Assembly: GCA_023382265.1 (NCBI GenBank)
Contig: JAMCPX010000039.1
Location: 59,076-123,075, forward strand
Reading direction: 5' to 3'
DNA: 64,000 nt
Source of the DNA: Deltaproteobacteria bacterium
GTDB lineage: Bacteria > JAMCPX01
Below the pieces are notes generated by a model, which saw only the letters and a list, made by a program, of their open reading frames with translations, was not told the DNA's origin and ran no database searches. This document shows positions 10,057 to 18,521 of this stretch, piece by piece (positions within the stretch are counted from its first letter, which is position 1; the number at the start of each line of letters is the position of its first letter). The position numbers were made by a program, and so were the translations under genes.

Positions 10057-10144
10057 TTGAAACAGATATTTTTATTGGAAAGATAATTTTGTGAGACAGA
10101 AATAAGTTTCTCCCTAATATAAACACTTCTTGAAAAGCTTAATG

Positions 10145-10178
10145 ATAGTTCAACACCGGTATTCATATTTTGAACTAT
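10145..10178. promoter_or_regulatory. Inverted repeat, candidate operator in the divergent region
   Basis: ATAGTTCAA (10145-10153) and TTGAACTAT (10170-10178) form a perfect 9-base inverted repeat with a 16-base spacer. It sits between the purC promoter and the promoter of the reductase gene, about 60 bases upstream of the latter's -35 box, with no coding sequence around it. The position suits an activator or repressor site for either direction. The binding protein is unknown. Confidence 0.4.
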
Positions 10179-10236
10179 GGTTATTTATTCTAATAATATA
10201 TTGAAAAACAAGTATAATTTTACATAAAGCTAATTC

Positions 10237-10264
10237 TTGACAATAATACTTATATTTATATAAT
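10237..10264 (+). promoter_or_regulatory. Promoter of the sulfite/nitrite reductase gene
   Basis: A consensus TTGACA (10237-10242) and a consensus TATAAT (10259-10264) are separated by 16 bases. The expected transcript would start near 10271, leaving a leader of about 12 bases that still contains a GGAGA ribosome site (10273-10277) before the ATG at 10283. This is the best sigma-70-like promoter seen in the window. Confidence 0.8.
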
Positions 10265-10282
10265 TATATCATGGAGATATAG

Positions 10283-12607
10283 ATGATAACAAAAGAAATA
10301 ATAGTTAAAAATGAGATAGACGAATTTAAACACCAGATAGAAAGATTTTTATCAGGGACTATCAACGAAGATAAATTCAAATCTATAAGACTGGCTCACG
10401 GGATTTATGGTCAGAGACAGCCTGGATTTTACATGATAAGAACGAAACTCCCTCAGGGCAGAATGTTCGATTACCAAATTGAACGAATCTCCGATATTGT
10501 CCAGCAGTATGCACGTGGATTGGCACACCTTACAACGAGGCATGATATTCAGATGCACTGGGTTGATTTAAAAAATGTACCGGACGTTTTGTATTCACTC
10601 ACAGAAGTGGGTATAACCACAAGGGAGTCGTGCGGCAATGCGGTAAGAAATGTAACTGCCTGTCCGTATGCGGGTATATGTGCAAAAGAGATTTTTGATA
10701 TATCAAACATTGCACGTAATACAACATTACATTTTTTAAGAAATCCAATCAGCCAAAACCTGCCAAGAAAATTCAAGATCTCTTTTAACGGCTGTGAAGA
10801 AGACTGCTCGTATAGCCGTATTAATGACATAGGTTTTATAGCGGTATATAAAGATGATAAGCCGGGATTCAGGGTATATGTTGGCGGCGGTCTTGGCGGC
10901 CATCCAAGAACTGCATATTTGCTTAAAGATTTTATTCCCGTTAGTGATGTGCTTTATTATACGGATGCAATTGTAAGGGTATTTGATAGACACGGAAACA
11001 GGAATAACAGAAATAAGGCAAGGCTAAAATACCTTATTGAAGAAATGGGTTTTGAAGAGGTAAGTATTTTAATAGATAGGGAGTATTCATCCGTTAAAGA
11101 GATATACGCTGATCAAAAAGATCTGGACGTCGAGCCGATAGACCGCAAAAGTGATAACCACGAGGAAGCCGTGTTTGATGATAAGATTTCAGAATGGATC
11201 AGGCATTATGCTATAAAGCAAAGACAGGAAGATTATTATGCGGTAGTTATCGATATTCCGTATGGAGATATAACGGCGAAACAGCTTAAAGATATAGCAA
11301 AACTTTCACAGGATTACGGCAGCGGCGAATTAAGAACAACACTGGATCAGAACTTTGTAATTCCATGGGTAAAACAGGAAAATCTCAACTCGATTTACCG
11401 GGAGATCAATGATTTATGTTTTTATGCGGATACATTGATGTGCAATATTGTATCATGCCCCGGTGCAAAAACATGTAATCTCGGTATTGCACGCTCTCAG
11501 AGCCTGTCAATGGCAATACACGATCGGCTAAAAACGCATTCGAATGTGGATCTCTCAGATATAACAATCAGGGTCTGCGGGTGTCCTAATTCGTGTGCAC
11601 AGCATTGGACCGGAAATATTGGATTTAGCGGATTGGCCCGCCGTGTCGGTGAAAAACATGCACCCTTCTATCAGGTTTATCTCGGTGGGCACGCTAACGA
11701 AAATGGTTTTAGCTTTGCAAAGCCTTTTATTAAAGTGCCTGCAAAGAATGTACCGGTGTTAACGGATGCCATCCTTGAGTCTTATACAAAAACAAAACAA
11801 AAAAATGAGATATTCAATTCATGGGTTAATCGTTATGAAAAAAGACTTCTTGAAGATGTATTAACGTATTCGTATCTTCCCGAATATGAGAAATCACCCG
11901 AGTTTTATTATGATTATGGTATGGATGAGCCATTCAGTATAAAGAATATCGGGAAAGGAGAATGTGCAGGCGGCGTAGTTGATATGATAGAGATATACCT
12001 TAACAGGGCGGAAACAAAGGCAATGGATGCAAATACTTATGCAAATAGAATGGCGTACGAGCAATCACTGGAACAGGCAAGGTTTGCAATTACCTATGCA
12101 ATACAATCATTGCTTATTATGAAGGGTATAGATCCGGAATCAACCACTACAGATGATATGGCATCTCATGTTGAAGGACTCAAACAGGAACATATTATAG
12201 ATGATGCGGTTGCAAATATTTACAAGATAGTCAATCGTTCTCCTCATAAAGAGGACGCTGTACAGATTATCAAGGACGTTATGAGGGCTATACACAGTAT
12301 AAGAAAGTCATCAGAGGCTTTTGATGAGGCATTGCTTGGAAGTAGACCTATAACAGGAATAAATAAAGTAGAGGTGAAACTTATGCGGGATACTCTGGAT
12401 TTGAAAGGTATAAAATGTCCCTTTAACTATGTAAAGGCTAAATTGAAATTGGAAGAGTTAACAAGCGGGGATGAACTCGAGGTATACCTGGATGAAGGCG
12501 AACCGATAGAGAATGTTCCACGCAGTATTGAAGATGATGGGAATACGGTTCTATCCATAGATAAGGTAGACGATACGCATTACAGAGTTGTTGTAAAAAA
12601 GGCGTAG
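10283..12607 (+). CDS. Two-unit siroheme sulfite/nitrite reductase fused to a helical linker and TusA domain
   Basis: A 774-residue cytoplasmic protein. Residues 1-~510 are a ferredoxin-type sulfite/nitrite reductase built from two repeats; the family reduces sulfite to sulfide or nitrite to ammonia at a siroheme-[4Fe-4S] centre. The second repeat has the usual ligands: SCPGAKTC (Cys392, Cys398, Cx5C) and GCPNSC (Cys434, Cys438, Cx3C). The first repeat also has Cx5C (ACPYAGIC, Cys127/133) and Cx3C (GCEEDC, Cys171/175) with nearly the same spacing. Residues ~520-690 are mostly helical and HEPN-like. Residues ~698-774 are a TusA-type sulfur carrier with LDLKGIKCPFNYVK; Cys712 is the expected persulfide carrier, with Asn in place of the second Pro of CPxP. 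Sulfite reduction coupled to sulfur relay is inferred from the fusion. The gene is monocistronic with its own promoter. Confidence 0.88.
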   Translation: MITKEIIVKNEIDEFKHQIERFLSGTINEDKFKSIRLAHGIYGQRQPGFYMIRTKLPQGRMFDYQIERISDIVQQYARGLAHLTTRHDIQMHWVDLKNVPDVLYSLTEVGITTRESCGNAVRNVTACPYAGICAKEIFDISNIARNTTLHFLRNPISQNLPRKFKISFNGCEEDCSYSRINDIGFIAVYKDDKPGFRVYVGGGLGGHPRTAYLLKDFIPVSDVLYYTDAIVRVFDRHGNRNNRNKARLKYLIEEMGFEEVSILIDREYSSVKEIYADQKDLDVEPIDRKSDNHEEAVFDDKISEWIRHYAIKQRQEDYYAVVIDIPYGDITAKQLKDIAKLSQDYGSGELRTTLDQNFVIPWVKQENLNSIYREINDLCFYADTLMCNIVSCPGAKTCNLGIARSQSLSMAIHDRLKTHSNVDLSDITIRVCGCPNSCAQHWTGNIGFSGLARRVGEKHAPFYQVYLGGHANENGFSFAKPFIKVPAKNVPVLTDAILESYTKTKQKNEIFNSWVNRYEKRLLEDVLTYSYLPEYEKSPEFYYDYGMDEPFSIKNIGKGECAGGVVDMIEIYLNRAETKAMDANTYANRMAYEQSLEQARFAITYAIQSLLIMKGIDPESTTTDDMASHVEGLKQEHIIDDAVANIYKIVNRSPHKEDAVQIIKDVMRAIHSIRKSSEAFDEALLGSRPITGINKVEVKLMRDTLDLKGIKCPFNYVKAKLKLEELTSGDELEVYLDEGEPIENVPRSIEDDGNTVLSIDKVDDTHYRVVVKKA

Positions 12608-12862
12608 ATATTAACATTTCCTAAATTAATATCGCAGCTTTTTTAGGGATAAATATCCACAGGAACAGTGTTGGATAATGGCGACTTTGTGAGCAGAACT
12701 TTTGCCATCTCTCCGTCTCCGTTCATAAAGCAATACTGTAATTCTTAAACTGCCACCCAATAAGAGGACCATGTGGGTTTTGTTTAAAGGGTATCCCCGG
12801 TTTGTCAAAATAAATGCCGGTATCTTGTAAAAAAAAGTATACTGCGATGTATGATGGAGCCG

Positions 12863-13747
12863 TTATTTTGCGGCTGGTGTCAGGATCCAGAGATTCAATT
12901 TTTGCCTTGCTTTCTCCAAGATGCCGGCAGGCAATTTTAAGGTGTCAAGTGAAACAACGGCAGGTACGAGATCTGCCTGGTTCAACACCTCCGCACGCAG
13001 CCCGAAACCGTCAAAGACGGTAAATAACTGTTGCTCGTTGTCAAACATGGTTCTGTGAAGCTGCCGTCCTGTCAATTCTGCAATTGCTTTCCCAACCCGG
13101 CGGCGATGGGGAAAAGTCCAGGCGCTGTCCCCCTTCAATAAAAAATCCGGTGTAATCCATATTCCTCCAAATTTCATCAAAATGTGCCTTACATTCCTTA
13201 CGACCGTTTCCATTTCATGGATGGTCAGATACGGGAACAATCCTTCACTGATAACGGCAACGGGCAGGTCGTTCCGGAAATGTTTTATTGCGGATACGAG
13301 CTGATGCAGGTCAAGTGCATTTGCCGCGGACAGACGGAAGTTGCCGTTATCAGCCAATGAATACTTTTGCCGGAGCATGGAGACGAGTGCAATTTTTTCG
13401 TCCGTCAATTCCTCGAGGTCTGTTTCAACATACGAGATATCAGTGTCCTGCGTTAAATTCAGCCCGCGTAAAGAGATGCCGCTTGCCAATTCAAGGACTT
13501 GCTTCATCCTTTTTCTGCGAACAGTTTTCAAAATACTTTTATAGCGGACCTCAAAAAGTGGCGCATACCAGCTTATTTCATCCGTGGTTATTTGATTTTT
13601 ACTGAGAAATGTCTCAATGGTTTTGTTGGCGTCTATAAATTCGGCAATATCTTTCGCAAAAGGAATATCCGAGTACTGTCTCCAGTAGGCGACGAATTTT
13701 GCTGTCATACCGACCTTGTTAAAACTTTTCATAAGCCTCCTAATCAA
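12863..13747 (-). CDS. Class I SAM methyltransferase, leucine carboxyl methyltransferase (LCM/PPM1)-like
   Basis: A 294-residue cytoplasmic protein. The SAM-binding region reads VLELASGISLRGLNL, followed by DISYVETDLEELTDEK, which is the LCM-family form of motif II. VISEGLFPYLTIHEME matches the family's conserved EGL(F)xYL stretch. In bacteria this superfamily methylates varied small-molecule carboxyl or hydroxyl groups; the substrate here is unknown. The gene stands alone on the minus strand after the broken aroB. Its base composition is visibly richer in G and C than the flanking genes, which suggests acquisition. No clear terminator or promoter was found in the 255 bases between the reductase stop and this gene's stop. 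Confidence 0.75.
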   Translation of the reverse strand: MIRRLMKSFNKVGMTAKFVAYWRQYSDIPFAKDIAEFIDANKTIETFLSKNQITTDEISWYAPLFEVRYKSILKTVRRKRMKQVLELASGISLRGLNLTQDTDISYVETDLEELTDEKIALVSMLRQKYSLADNGNFRLSAANALDLHQLVSAIKHFRNDLPVAVISEGLFPYLTIHEMETVVRNVRHILMKFGGIWITPDFLLKGDSAWTFPHRRRVGKAIAELTGRQLHRTMFDNEQQLFTVFDGFGLRAEVLNQADLVPAVVSLDTLKLPAGILEKARQKLNLWILTPAAK

Positions 13748-13963
13748 CGTTCACAAACCCTTACAATTTCTTCTGTCTGGAAGCATCCAGAAGAAATGAT
13801 ATGTTTGAATTATTTTGTAAATCTATTTTTAATAATATCAGTTATAACATCTATTGGTATACCCTGAACAATCTTAGGTGTGCCAAGCTTTTTAAGTAAT
13901 ACAAATTTATTTTTACCGTTCACAAATTTTTTATCTTTCCAGAAAAAATGCATTATGGTGTTA

Positions 13964-13988
13964 ATATTGTGAGGCGGACTCTACAGCG
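13964..13988. repeat. 25-bp direct repeat, copy carrying the aroB stop codon
   Basis: These 25 bases are identical to 14116-14140. At 14116-14140 the sequence encodes HAVESASQY of the conserved AroB motif. Here it is read in another frame and supplies PL-stop-SPPHNI. Both copies lie in the same orientation, 152 bases apart. A short template-switch duplication or an assembly error would both explain it. Confidence 0.9.
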
Positions 13989-14115
13989 GTAACCCGATTT
14001 TTAACAGAAGATTCTCTACTCTATCAGCTACACTCTTATCCAAGAAGCCTAATTTTACAGCAATATCATTTGCACAAACCATACCTATAGATATTGCCTC
14101 TCCATGTCTGTATGC

Positions 14116-14140
14116 ATATTGTGAGGCGGACTCTACAGCG
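14116..14140. repeat. 25-bp direct repeat, source copy within the conserved AroB motif
   Basis: This copy is in the reading frame of aroB and encodes part of the conserved GHAVESASQY stretch, so it is the likely original. Its perfect duplicate is at 13964-13988. Confidence 0.9.
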
Positions 14141-14928
14141 TGTCCTATTGTATGTCCATAATTAAGGACAATTCTTATATTTTTTTTATCAAATTCATCT
14201 CTTTTAACAAGATCTGCTTTTATCGAATAGCCATCAATTACGATTTTCTGGATTGCTTTCGTGTCCAAAGAGAAAATTTGGTTTAGATGGTCTTCGAGGA
14301 ATTTAAATAATTCTGGAGAAGAAATTACACCATATTTAACTACTTCCGCCAATCCTGATTTGAGTTCCCTTTTATTTAAAGTTTTTAATAAATCTAAATC
14401 CGCATATACCAACTGCGGTTGATAAAAAGAACCTATAACGTTTTTTACAGAAGCAAAGTTTACCCCCACTTTCCCGCCTATTCCGCAATCTACGAAAGCC
14501 AATAATGTAGTCGGTACTTGTATATATCCACTTCCTCTATTGTATGTTGAGGCTACAAAACCTCCCAGATCCCCAATAACACCTCCACCCAAATTAAGAA
14601 CAAAAACCTTTTTATCATCAGTTTTATTAAATTGGACAATCTTACCTGTTAATCTGATCCATGATTTTTCATTTTTGTATCTTTCACCATCTGGTACAAG
14701 ATTAATAGATATATCTTTGATTCCTGATTTTTTTAAACTATTAACAATTGGAGTTAGATATAGCTTCCCTATTTTGGGGCTTGTAATGATAAAAGCACTG
14801 TTCCCGATATTCAACTTCTTAATGTGCAATCCAATTTGGTTTAATATATTATGATCTATTAGGATGTCGTACTTTTTTCCACTTTCGCTTTGAACACATA
14901 TTTTTTTCAAATCGCCGTACCCCCTTCT

Positions 14929-15007
14929 TTAATAGCTATATTAAAGGTATTGAAAATCATTATCATACCTTCTTACTAAGGTATCAGAAATCTTAATAGC
15001 TATATTA
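14929..15007. repeat. 15-bp direct repeats flanking a hairpin upstream of aroB
   Basis: TTAATAGCTATATTA occurs at 14929-14943 and again at 14993-15007. Between them ATACCTT (14965-14971) and AAGGTAT (14978-14984) form a perfect 7-bp hairpin with a 6-base loop. The rest of the ~400-base space between aroB and tRNA-Met (14911-15312) shows no gene. The arrangement could be a small mobile repeat or a control region for aroB, which reads leftward from 14910. Confidence 0.45.
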
Positions 15008-15312
15008 CAAGGCATTATTTTATCCAACTTCTAATTGTCAATATATTTCGTTATACCTAATATGTGCCTCTTATACATTACTTTCAATGGGATTCCGTTA
15101 AAGGTTGAAGGTATTCGTATTAAAACGCTTTCGTATACCTTGTATACATACTAATTTTAGCCTGTGCTTATTTTGTGCTTGTTTCGTGTCAGTAAAAGGG
15201 CATAATTGATGTTAAAGCGTGATAACAGATAATAATGCATGGAATAGCGCAAAGCCTGTATCCATGCGGGTTTGTAACCAACAACCCCTATAAACCAGAA
15301 CCTTATAAAACA

Positions 15313-15385
15313 TGGCGGTGCAGGGAATCGAACCCCGGACATAGGGCTTATGAGACCCCCGCTCTGCCAACTGAGCTACACCGCC
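15313..15385 (-). tRNA. tRNA-Met (anticodon CAT)
   Basis: A 73-base cloverleaf on the minus strand. The acceptor stem is GGCGGTG/CACCGCC with discriminator A, the D arm is GCTC...GAGC, the anticodon loop is CTCATAA, and the T loop is TTCGATT. The fully paired acceptor stem favours the elongator rather than the initiator tRNA. A tRNA-Ile with lysidine-modified CAT cannot be ruled out by eye. CCA is not encoded. Confidence 0.93.
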
Positions 15386-15398
15386 AGAGAAAACATAT

Positions 15399-15427
15399 TT
15401 TTTATTCATAAATTCTAAAGGTGTCAA
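15399..15427 (-). promoter_or_regulatory. Promoter of tRNA-Met
   Basis: On the minus strand a consensus TTGACA (15422-15427) is followed after 17 bases by TAAAAA (15399-15404), 13 bases before the tRNA 5' end. The spacing to the mature end suits a tRNA promoter; the -10 box is a partial match. Confidence 0.55.
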
Positions 15428-15546
15428 GTAAACAGCATCCTTCCACTTTCACTATACTGCCTTTAGGACACAATTAACCGCAAAAAAGCATTTGAAAATA
15501 TAATGTTTTAATATTATAAATGAAGGTGTGATTTTTACGCAAACTT

Positions 15547-16356
15547 ATGAAGCAAAATATACACGATAAATATGATTATCTCAAAACTTTTATAGGTAAT
15601 CTTGGTAATGCCGTTATTGCATTTTCAGGCGGGGTCGATTCAACCTTTTTGCTGAAAGTCGCATACAATATGCTTGGTGATAGTGTAATCGCGATTACTG
15701 CTGTCTCACCAACTTATCCATCAATAGAGCTTGAAGATGCCAGAACTCTTGCAAAGGCTATAGGTGTAAAACATGTACTTGTTAAAACCGGGGAATTTGA
15801 AGATGAGGCATACCTTGCAAATACGCCGGACAGATGCTTCTTTTGCAAACAGGACCTTTTTTTAATATTAAGAGAAGAAGCTGATAAGGCAGGCATAGAA
15901 CACATAATATACGGTGCAAACGCAGATGATCTTAAAGATTTTCGCCCTGGAATGAAAGCAGCAAAAAAAGCCAATGCCATTGCTCCACTTTTAGAGGCAG
16001 GTTTAACAAAGGATGAAATTAGGATACTGAGTAAAGAACTCGGGCTATCAATATGGGATAAACCTTCTTTTGCGTGCCTTGCTTCAAGGGTACCTTACGG
16101 GACAAGGATCACCGAAAAGGTTTTGAGCAGGATAGAGCATGGAGAGGAACTTTTAAGAAATCTGGGTTTCAAGCAATTAAGATTAAGGTATCATGGTGAT
16201 ATAGCAAGGATTGAGGTTTTGCCTGAAGATATATCCGGTATCGTAAAACAGGAGACAAGGGTACAGATTCTAAAAGGCTTAAAAAAGCTTGGATTCAAAT
16301 ATGTAACAATTGATCTTGAAGGCTATCGTACAGGCAGCATGAATCCACCAAAATAG
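15547..16356 (+). CDS. larE: ATP-dependent sulfur transferase LarE
   Basis: A 269-residue cytoplasmic PP-loop enzyme. LarE adenylates and thiolates the pyridinium dicarboxylate precursor of the nickel-pincer nucleotide, the cofactor of lactate racemase and relatives. The PP-loop is FSGGVDST at residues 26-33. Three cysteines stand out: Cys97 and Cys100 in RCFFCK, and Cys177 in FACLASRVPYG. In characterised LarE proteins a single Cys near 176 is sacrificed as sulfur donor, while a three-Cys form binds a [4Fe-4S] cluster; this sequence fits the three-Cys form. No larA, larB or larC lies in the window, so the partner genes, if any, are elsewhere. The gene stands alone on the plus strand. Confidence 0.92.
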   Translation: MKQNIHDKYDYLKTFIGNLGNAVIAFSGGVDSTFLLKVAYNMLGDSVIAITAVSPTYPSIELEDARTLAKAIGVKHVLVKTGEFEDEAYLANTPDRCFFCKQDLFLILREEADKAGIEHIIYGANADDLKDFRPGMKAAKKANAIAPLLEAGLTKDEIRILSKELGLSIWDKPSFACLASRVPYGTRITEKVLSRIEHGEELLRNLGFKQLRLRYHGDIARIEVLPEDISGIVKQETRVQILKGLKKLGFKYVTIDLEGYRTGSMNPPK

Positions 16357-16378
16357 TTTAAAACCTTTTTCCCCTATT

Positions 16379-16501
16379 TCACTTTTTTCTTGTATTCAAT
16401 TTTGTCAGCACAATAATTACCACAAACACAAAAACAGAAAAAACAAAATCTGAAGGTGTGAAACCATACAACCCTAAATATTTAAGTATCGCAATTAACA
16501 T
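16379..16501 (-). CDS. Possible 40-residue single-pass membrane protein
   Basis: An ATG at 16501 opens a 40-codon frame on the minus strand ending in TGA at 16379. The product has a hydrophobic stretch, DFVFSVFVFVVIIVLTKL, followed by a basic NTRKK tail, the form of a small membrane protein with the C-terminus inside. No convincing ribosome-binding site precedes it and no homologue is recognised. It occupies the otherwise empty 263 bases between larE and the next gene. Confidence 0.28.
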   Translation of the reverse strand: MLIAILKYLGLYGFTPSDFVFSVFVFVVIIVLTKLNTRKK

Positions 16502-16619
16502 AGTAGCTTTTAATACACATAAATCAAGATTGAATCAAATGTTTTGTAAACATATACCGTATGCTAATAAGATTGAAATTTGATAATCAATTTGATATGC
16601 CTTATTAAAAGGAGACAAT

Positions 16620-17558
16620 ATGAAATCATTTTTAATCACCTTTTGTAGTTTAATGCTGTTTACAGGAATTTCTTATGCTCAGGTAACAATAACGGGACAA
16701 AACGGCTCAATAAATGTTCCATCCGCTTTTGTAGAAAAAGGGGTTGCCCGTATCGCCGTTTATAACAGCTATTACTCTCAAACGAATATGTTTATTCCTA
16801 ATGGTAAACTCGAGAACGATACGGTCTATGGAGCAATCTCTTACGCTCCTCTAAAATACATCGATATATCCATTGGTTCTCTTGATTCATCAAGCCTTGT
16901 TGATTCATCACAGAGCCTGCATTACAGCGGAGACCTTAGGTTGGGGATAAAGGGCAGTTATGAGGTTATACCCAGTTTAAGCATCGGTGCATTAGCGGAG
17001 GTATTAGCGTACAGTAAGGTAACCGACATCGGGTATAATGGTAAGGCAGCAAGTTATACCTTGAGTTTGCTTGTTTCCTATAATATGAAGAGATCATCAA
17101 TAGGCTTCCCTTTGATTGCAAATCTAAGAATAGGACATCTATGGGACAACACCCAAAATCTCCTCACCAGGGATGAGGATAGTCTAATCTCACCTATTGG
17201 CAAGTATGCTATGGGCATCAGAGGAGATAATCTTACCATACTCGGCCTTTCTTTGCTGTTTCCTTTGCCAAAGTACTATATCGAACCATTAATAGAATTA
17301 ACCTCCCAATTTGCTAACAAGTATGGTTCATATTCGTTAACCGACCAATCATACGGTAGTGCGTCTTTCCATGAAAATCCTCTTTATTTAACACTCGGTT
17401 TAAATGTATTTACACCTGTTAAAGGATTGGATGTAACATTGGGCTCCGGTATCTCCCTATCAAAGCAGCTTACACTAACACAAACATCAGGCAGTCCTGT
17501 TTATATAACGCCGCGGACAATATGGATTGCAGGCATAAGCTATTGCATCGGAGAATGA
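16620..17558 (+). CDS. Putative outer-membrane beta-barrel protein
   Basis: A 312-residue protein not assigned to a named family. Residues 1-20 are a signal peptide ending in the cleavage-like ISYAQ. The remainder alternates polar and aromatic residues in short beta-strand-like segments with Gly/Ser/Asn turns, as in porin-like barrels, for example DLRLGIKGSYEV and YTLSLLVSYNM. It ends in WIAGISYCIGE rather than a terminal aromatic residue, so a barrel is likely but not certain. AAAAGGAG 6-13 bases before the ATG supports the start. It is separate from its neighbours and its role is unknown. Confidence 0.6.
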   Translation: MKSFLITFCSLMLFTGISYAQVTITGQNGSINVPSAFVEKGVARIAVYNSYYSQTNMFIPNGKLENDTVYGAISYAPLKYIDISIGSLDSSSLVDSSQSLHYSGDLRLGIKGSYEVIPSLSIGALAEVLAYSKVTDIGYNGKAASYTLSLLVSYNMKRSSIGFPLIANLRIGHLWDNTQNLLTRDEDSLISPIGKYAMGIRGDNLTILGLSLLFPLPKYYIEPLIELTSQFANKYGSYSLTDQSYGSASFHENPLYLTLGLNVFTPVKGLDVTLGSGISLSKQLTLTQTSGSPVYITPRTIWIAGISYCIGE

Positions 17559-17647
17559 GAGGGATTTATTAAATATATGTAAGCAAACGCACAAGTTTGT
17601 CAGTAAGGTTTACGTGCTAAAACAAAAATCTGTGTTATGGTGAATCC

Positions 17648-18343
17648 ATGAAGGCAATGATACTTGCAGCAGGCTTTGGTGTTAGATTGAAGCCAATAAC
17701 AGATATAATCCCAAAACCGCTTATAAAGATCAAAGATAAACCCGTTATTGAGTACGTTCTTGAACAGGTAAAAAATGCAGGCATCCACGATGTTATCATC
17801 AATCTTCACCACCTTGGGGATATGATAAAATTTACACTCGGCAACGGTGAAAGATTCGGCTTATCCCTGCATTATTCTTATGAACCCGAGATAAAAGGCA
17901 CTGCAGGCGCATTACTCTGGGCTAAAAAGTATCTTGATGAGCCGTTTTTTCTTATCAATGGGGATATTCTCTTTAATGTTGCTCTCAGCATTTTGCCGCA
18001 AATCCTTAATAATAAACACGCTGACGCTGTTATGGTGGTTCACCCGGCTGATGAGACCGAACATAAGATATCTAATGTATTTATAGACAAGCAGGGTTAT
18101 GTAAAAAGCCTTTTTAAACCATATCCCGAAACAAGATCGTACGTGTTTACAGGCATACAATTACTCAAACCCGATGCTCTAAACTACATCCCTGAAGACG
18201 TAAAACAGCCTTCTACAACAACTCACATGTATCCTGAAATGTTAAAACACGGCAGTTTAATAGCGTGTTATATACATGATGGCTTATGGATTGATATCGG
18301 AGACACTAAAAGGCTTGGGTATGCCAGAAATGTCATAAAATAA
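17648..18343 (+). CDS. Sugar-1-phosphate nucleotidyltransferase
   Basis: A 231-residue Rossmann-type NTP transferase that makes an NDP-sugar from an NTP and a sugar 1-phosphate. The signature MKAMILAAGFGVRLKPITD, with the GxGxRLxPxT nucleotide loop, is followed by PKPLIKIKDKPVIEY. GTAGALLWA and LINGDILFN give the substrate and metal-binding regions. It lacks the C-terminal hexapeptide domain of longer relatives. Close relatives include mannose-1-phosphate guanylyltransferases and the MurNAc-1-phosphate uridylyltransferase MurU; motifs alone do not decide between them. It probably supplies glycan or peptidoglycan precursors. Confidence 0.85.
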   Translation: MKAMILAAGFGVRLKPITDIIPKPLIKIKDKPVIEYVLEQVKNAGIHDVIINLHHLGDMIKFTLGNGERFGLSLHYSYEPEIKGTAGALLWAKKYLDEPFFLINGDILFNVALSILPQILNNKHADAVMVVHPADETEHKISNVFIDKQGYVKSLFKPYPETRSYVFTGIQLLKPDALNYIPEDVKQPSTTTHMYPEMLKHGSLIACYIHDGLWIDIGDTKRLGYARNVIK

Positions 18344-18521
18344 GTATTAATCCAAATAATACATTCAGAAATACCGCCACCTGATCCAGTAAGGCCAAAA
18401 ACTGCACACCCTGGTTTCAACGTTAATACAGCAGTGACCTTAAAATATAAAAGAGATTTTGAATAACATTATGACTTGACTAAGATTAATATATTTAATA
18501 CGCAAATAACAGGGGATAAAG

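Larger units (their letters stand above)
13810..14910 (-). pseudogene. aroB: 3-dehydroquinate synthase gene interrupted by an in-frame TAG
   Basis: AroB makes 3-dehydroquinate in the shikimate pathway. The frame from a TTG at 14910 encodes 309 residues with family landmarks: NLGGGVIGDLGGFVAS, the DCGIGGKVGVNF stretch, VKYGVI, and NYGHTIGHAVES with metal-binding His. It ends at a TAG (minus strand, bases 13981-13983) after KIGLPL. The same frame continues for 56 more codons, with WKDKKFVNGKNKFVLLKKLG, the expected AroB C-terminus, and stops at 13810. The total of 366 codons equals normal family length. The TAG lies inside a 25-base copy of a segment found upstream in the same gene. The gene is therefore disrupted at one point only. 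TTG is used as the start, with AAGGGGG upstream on the minus strand. Confidence 0.88.

Noticed and set aside
13748..13809. A separate small gene between the methyltransferase and aroB
   Set aside because: The adjacent conserved codons are the C-terminus of aroB in the same frame after a TAG, not an independent gene.
15157..15427. Two minus-strand open frames across the tRNA-Met gene
   Set aside because: They are frames through a tRNA and its flanks, with no ribosome site and no protein-like features.
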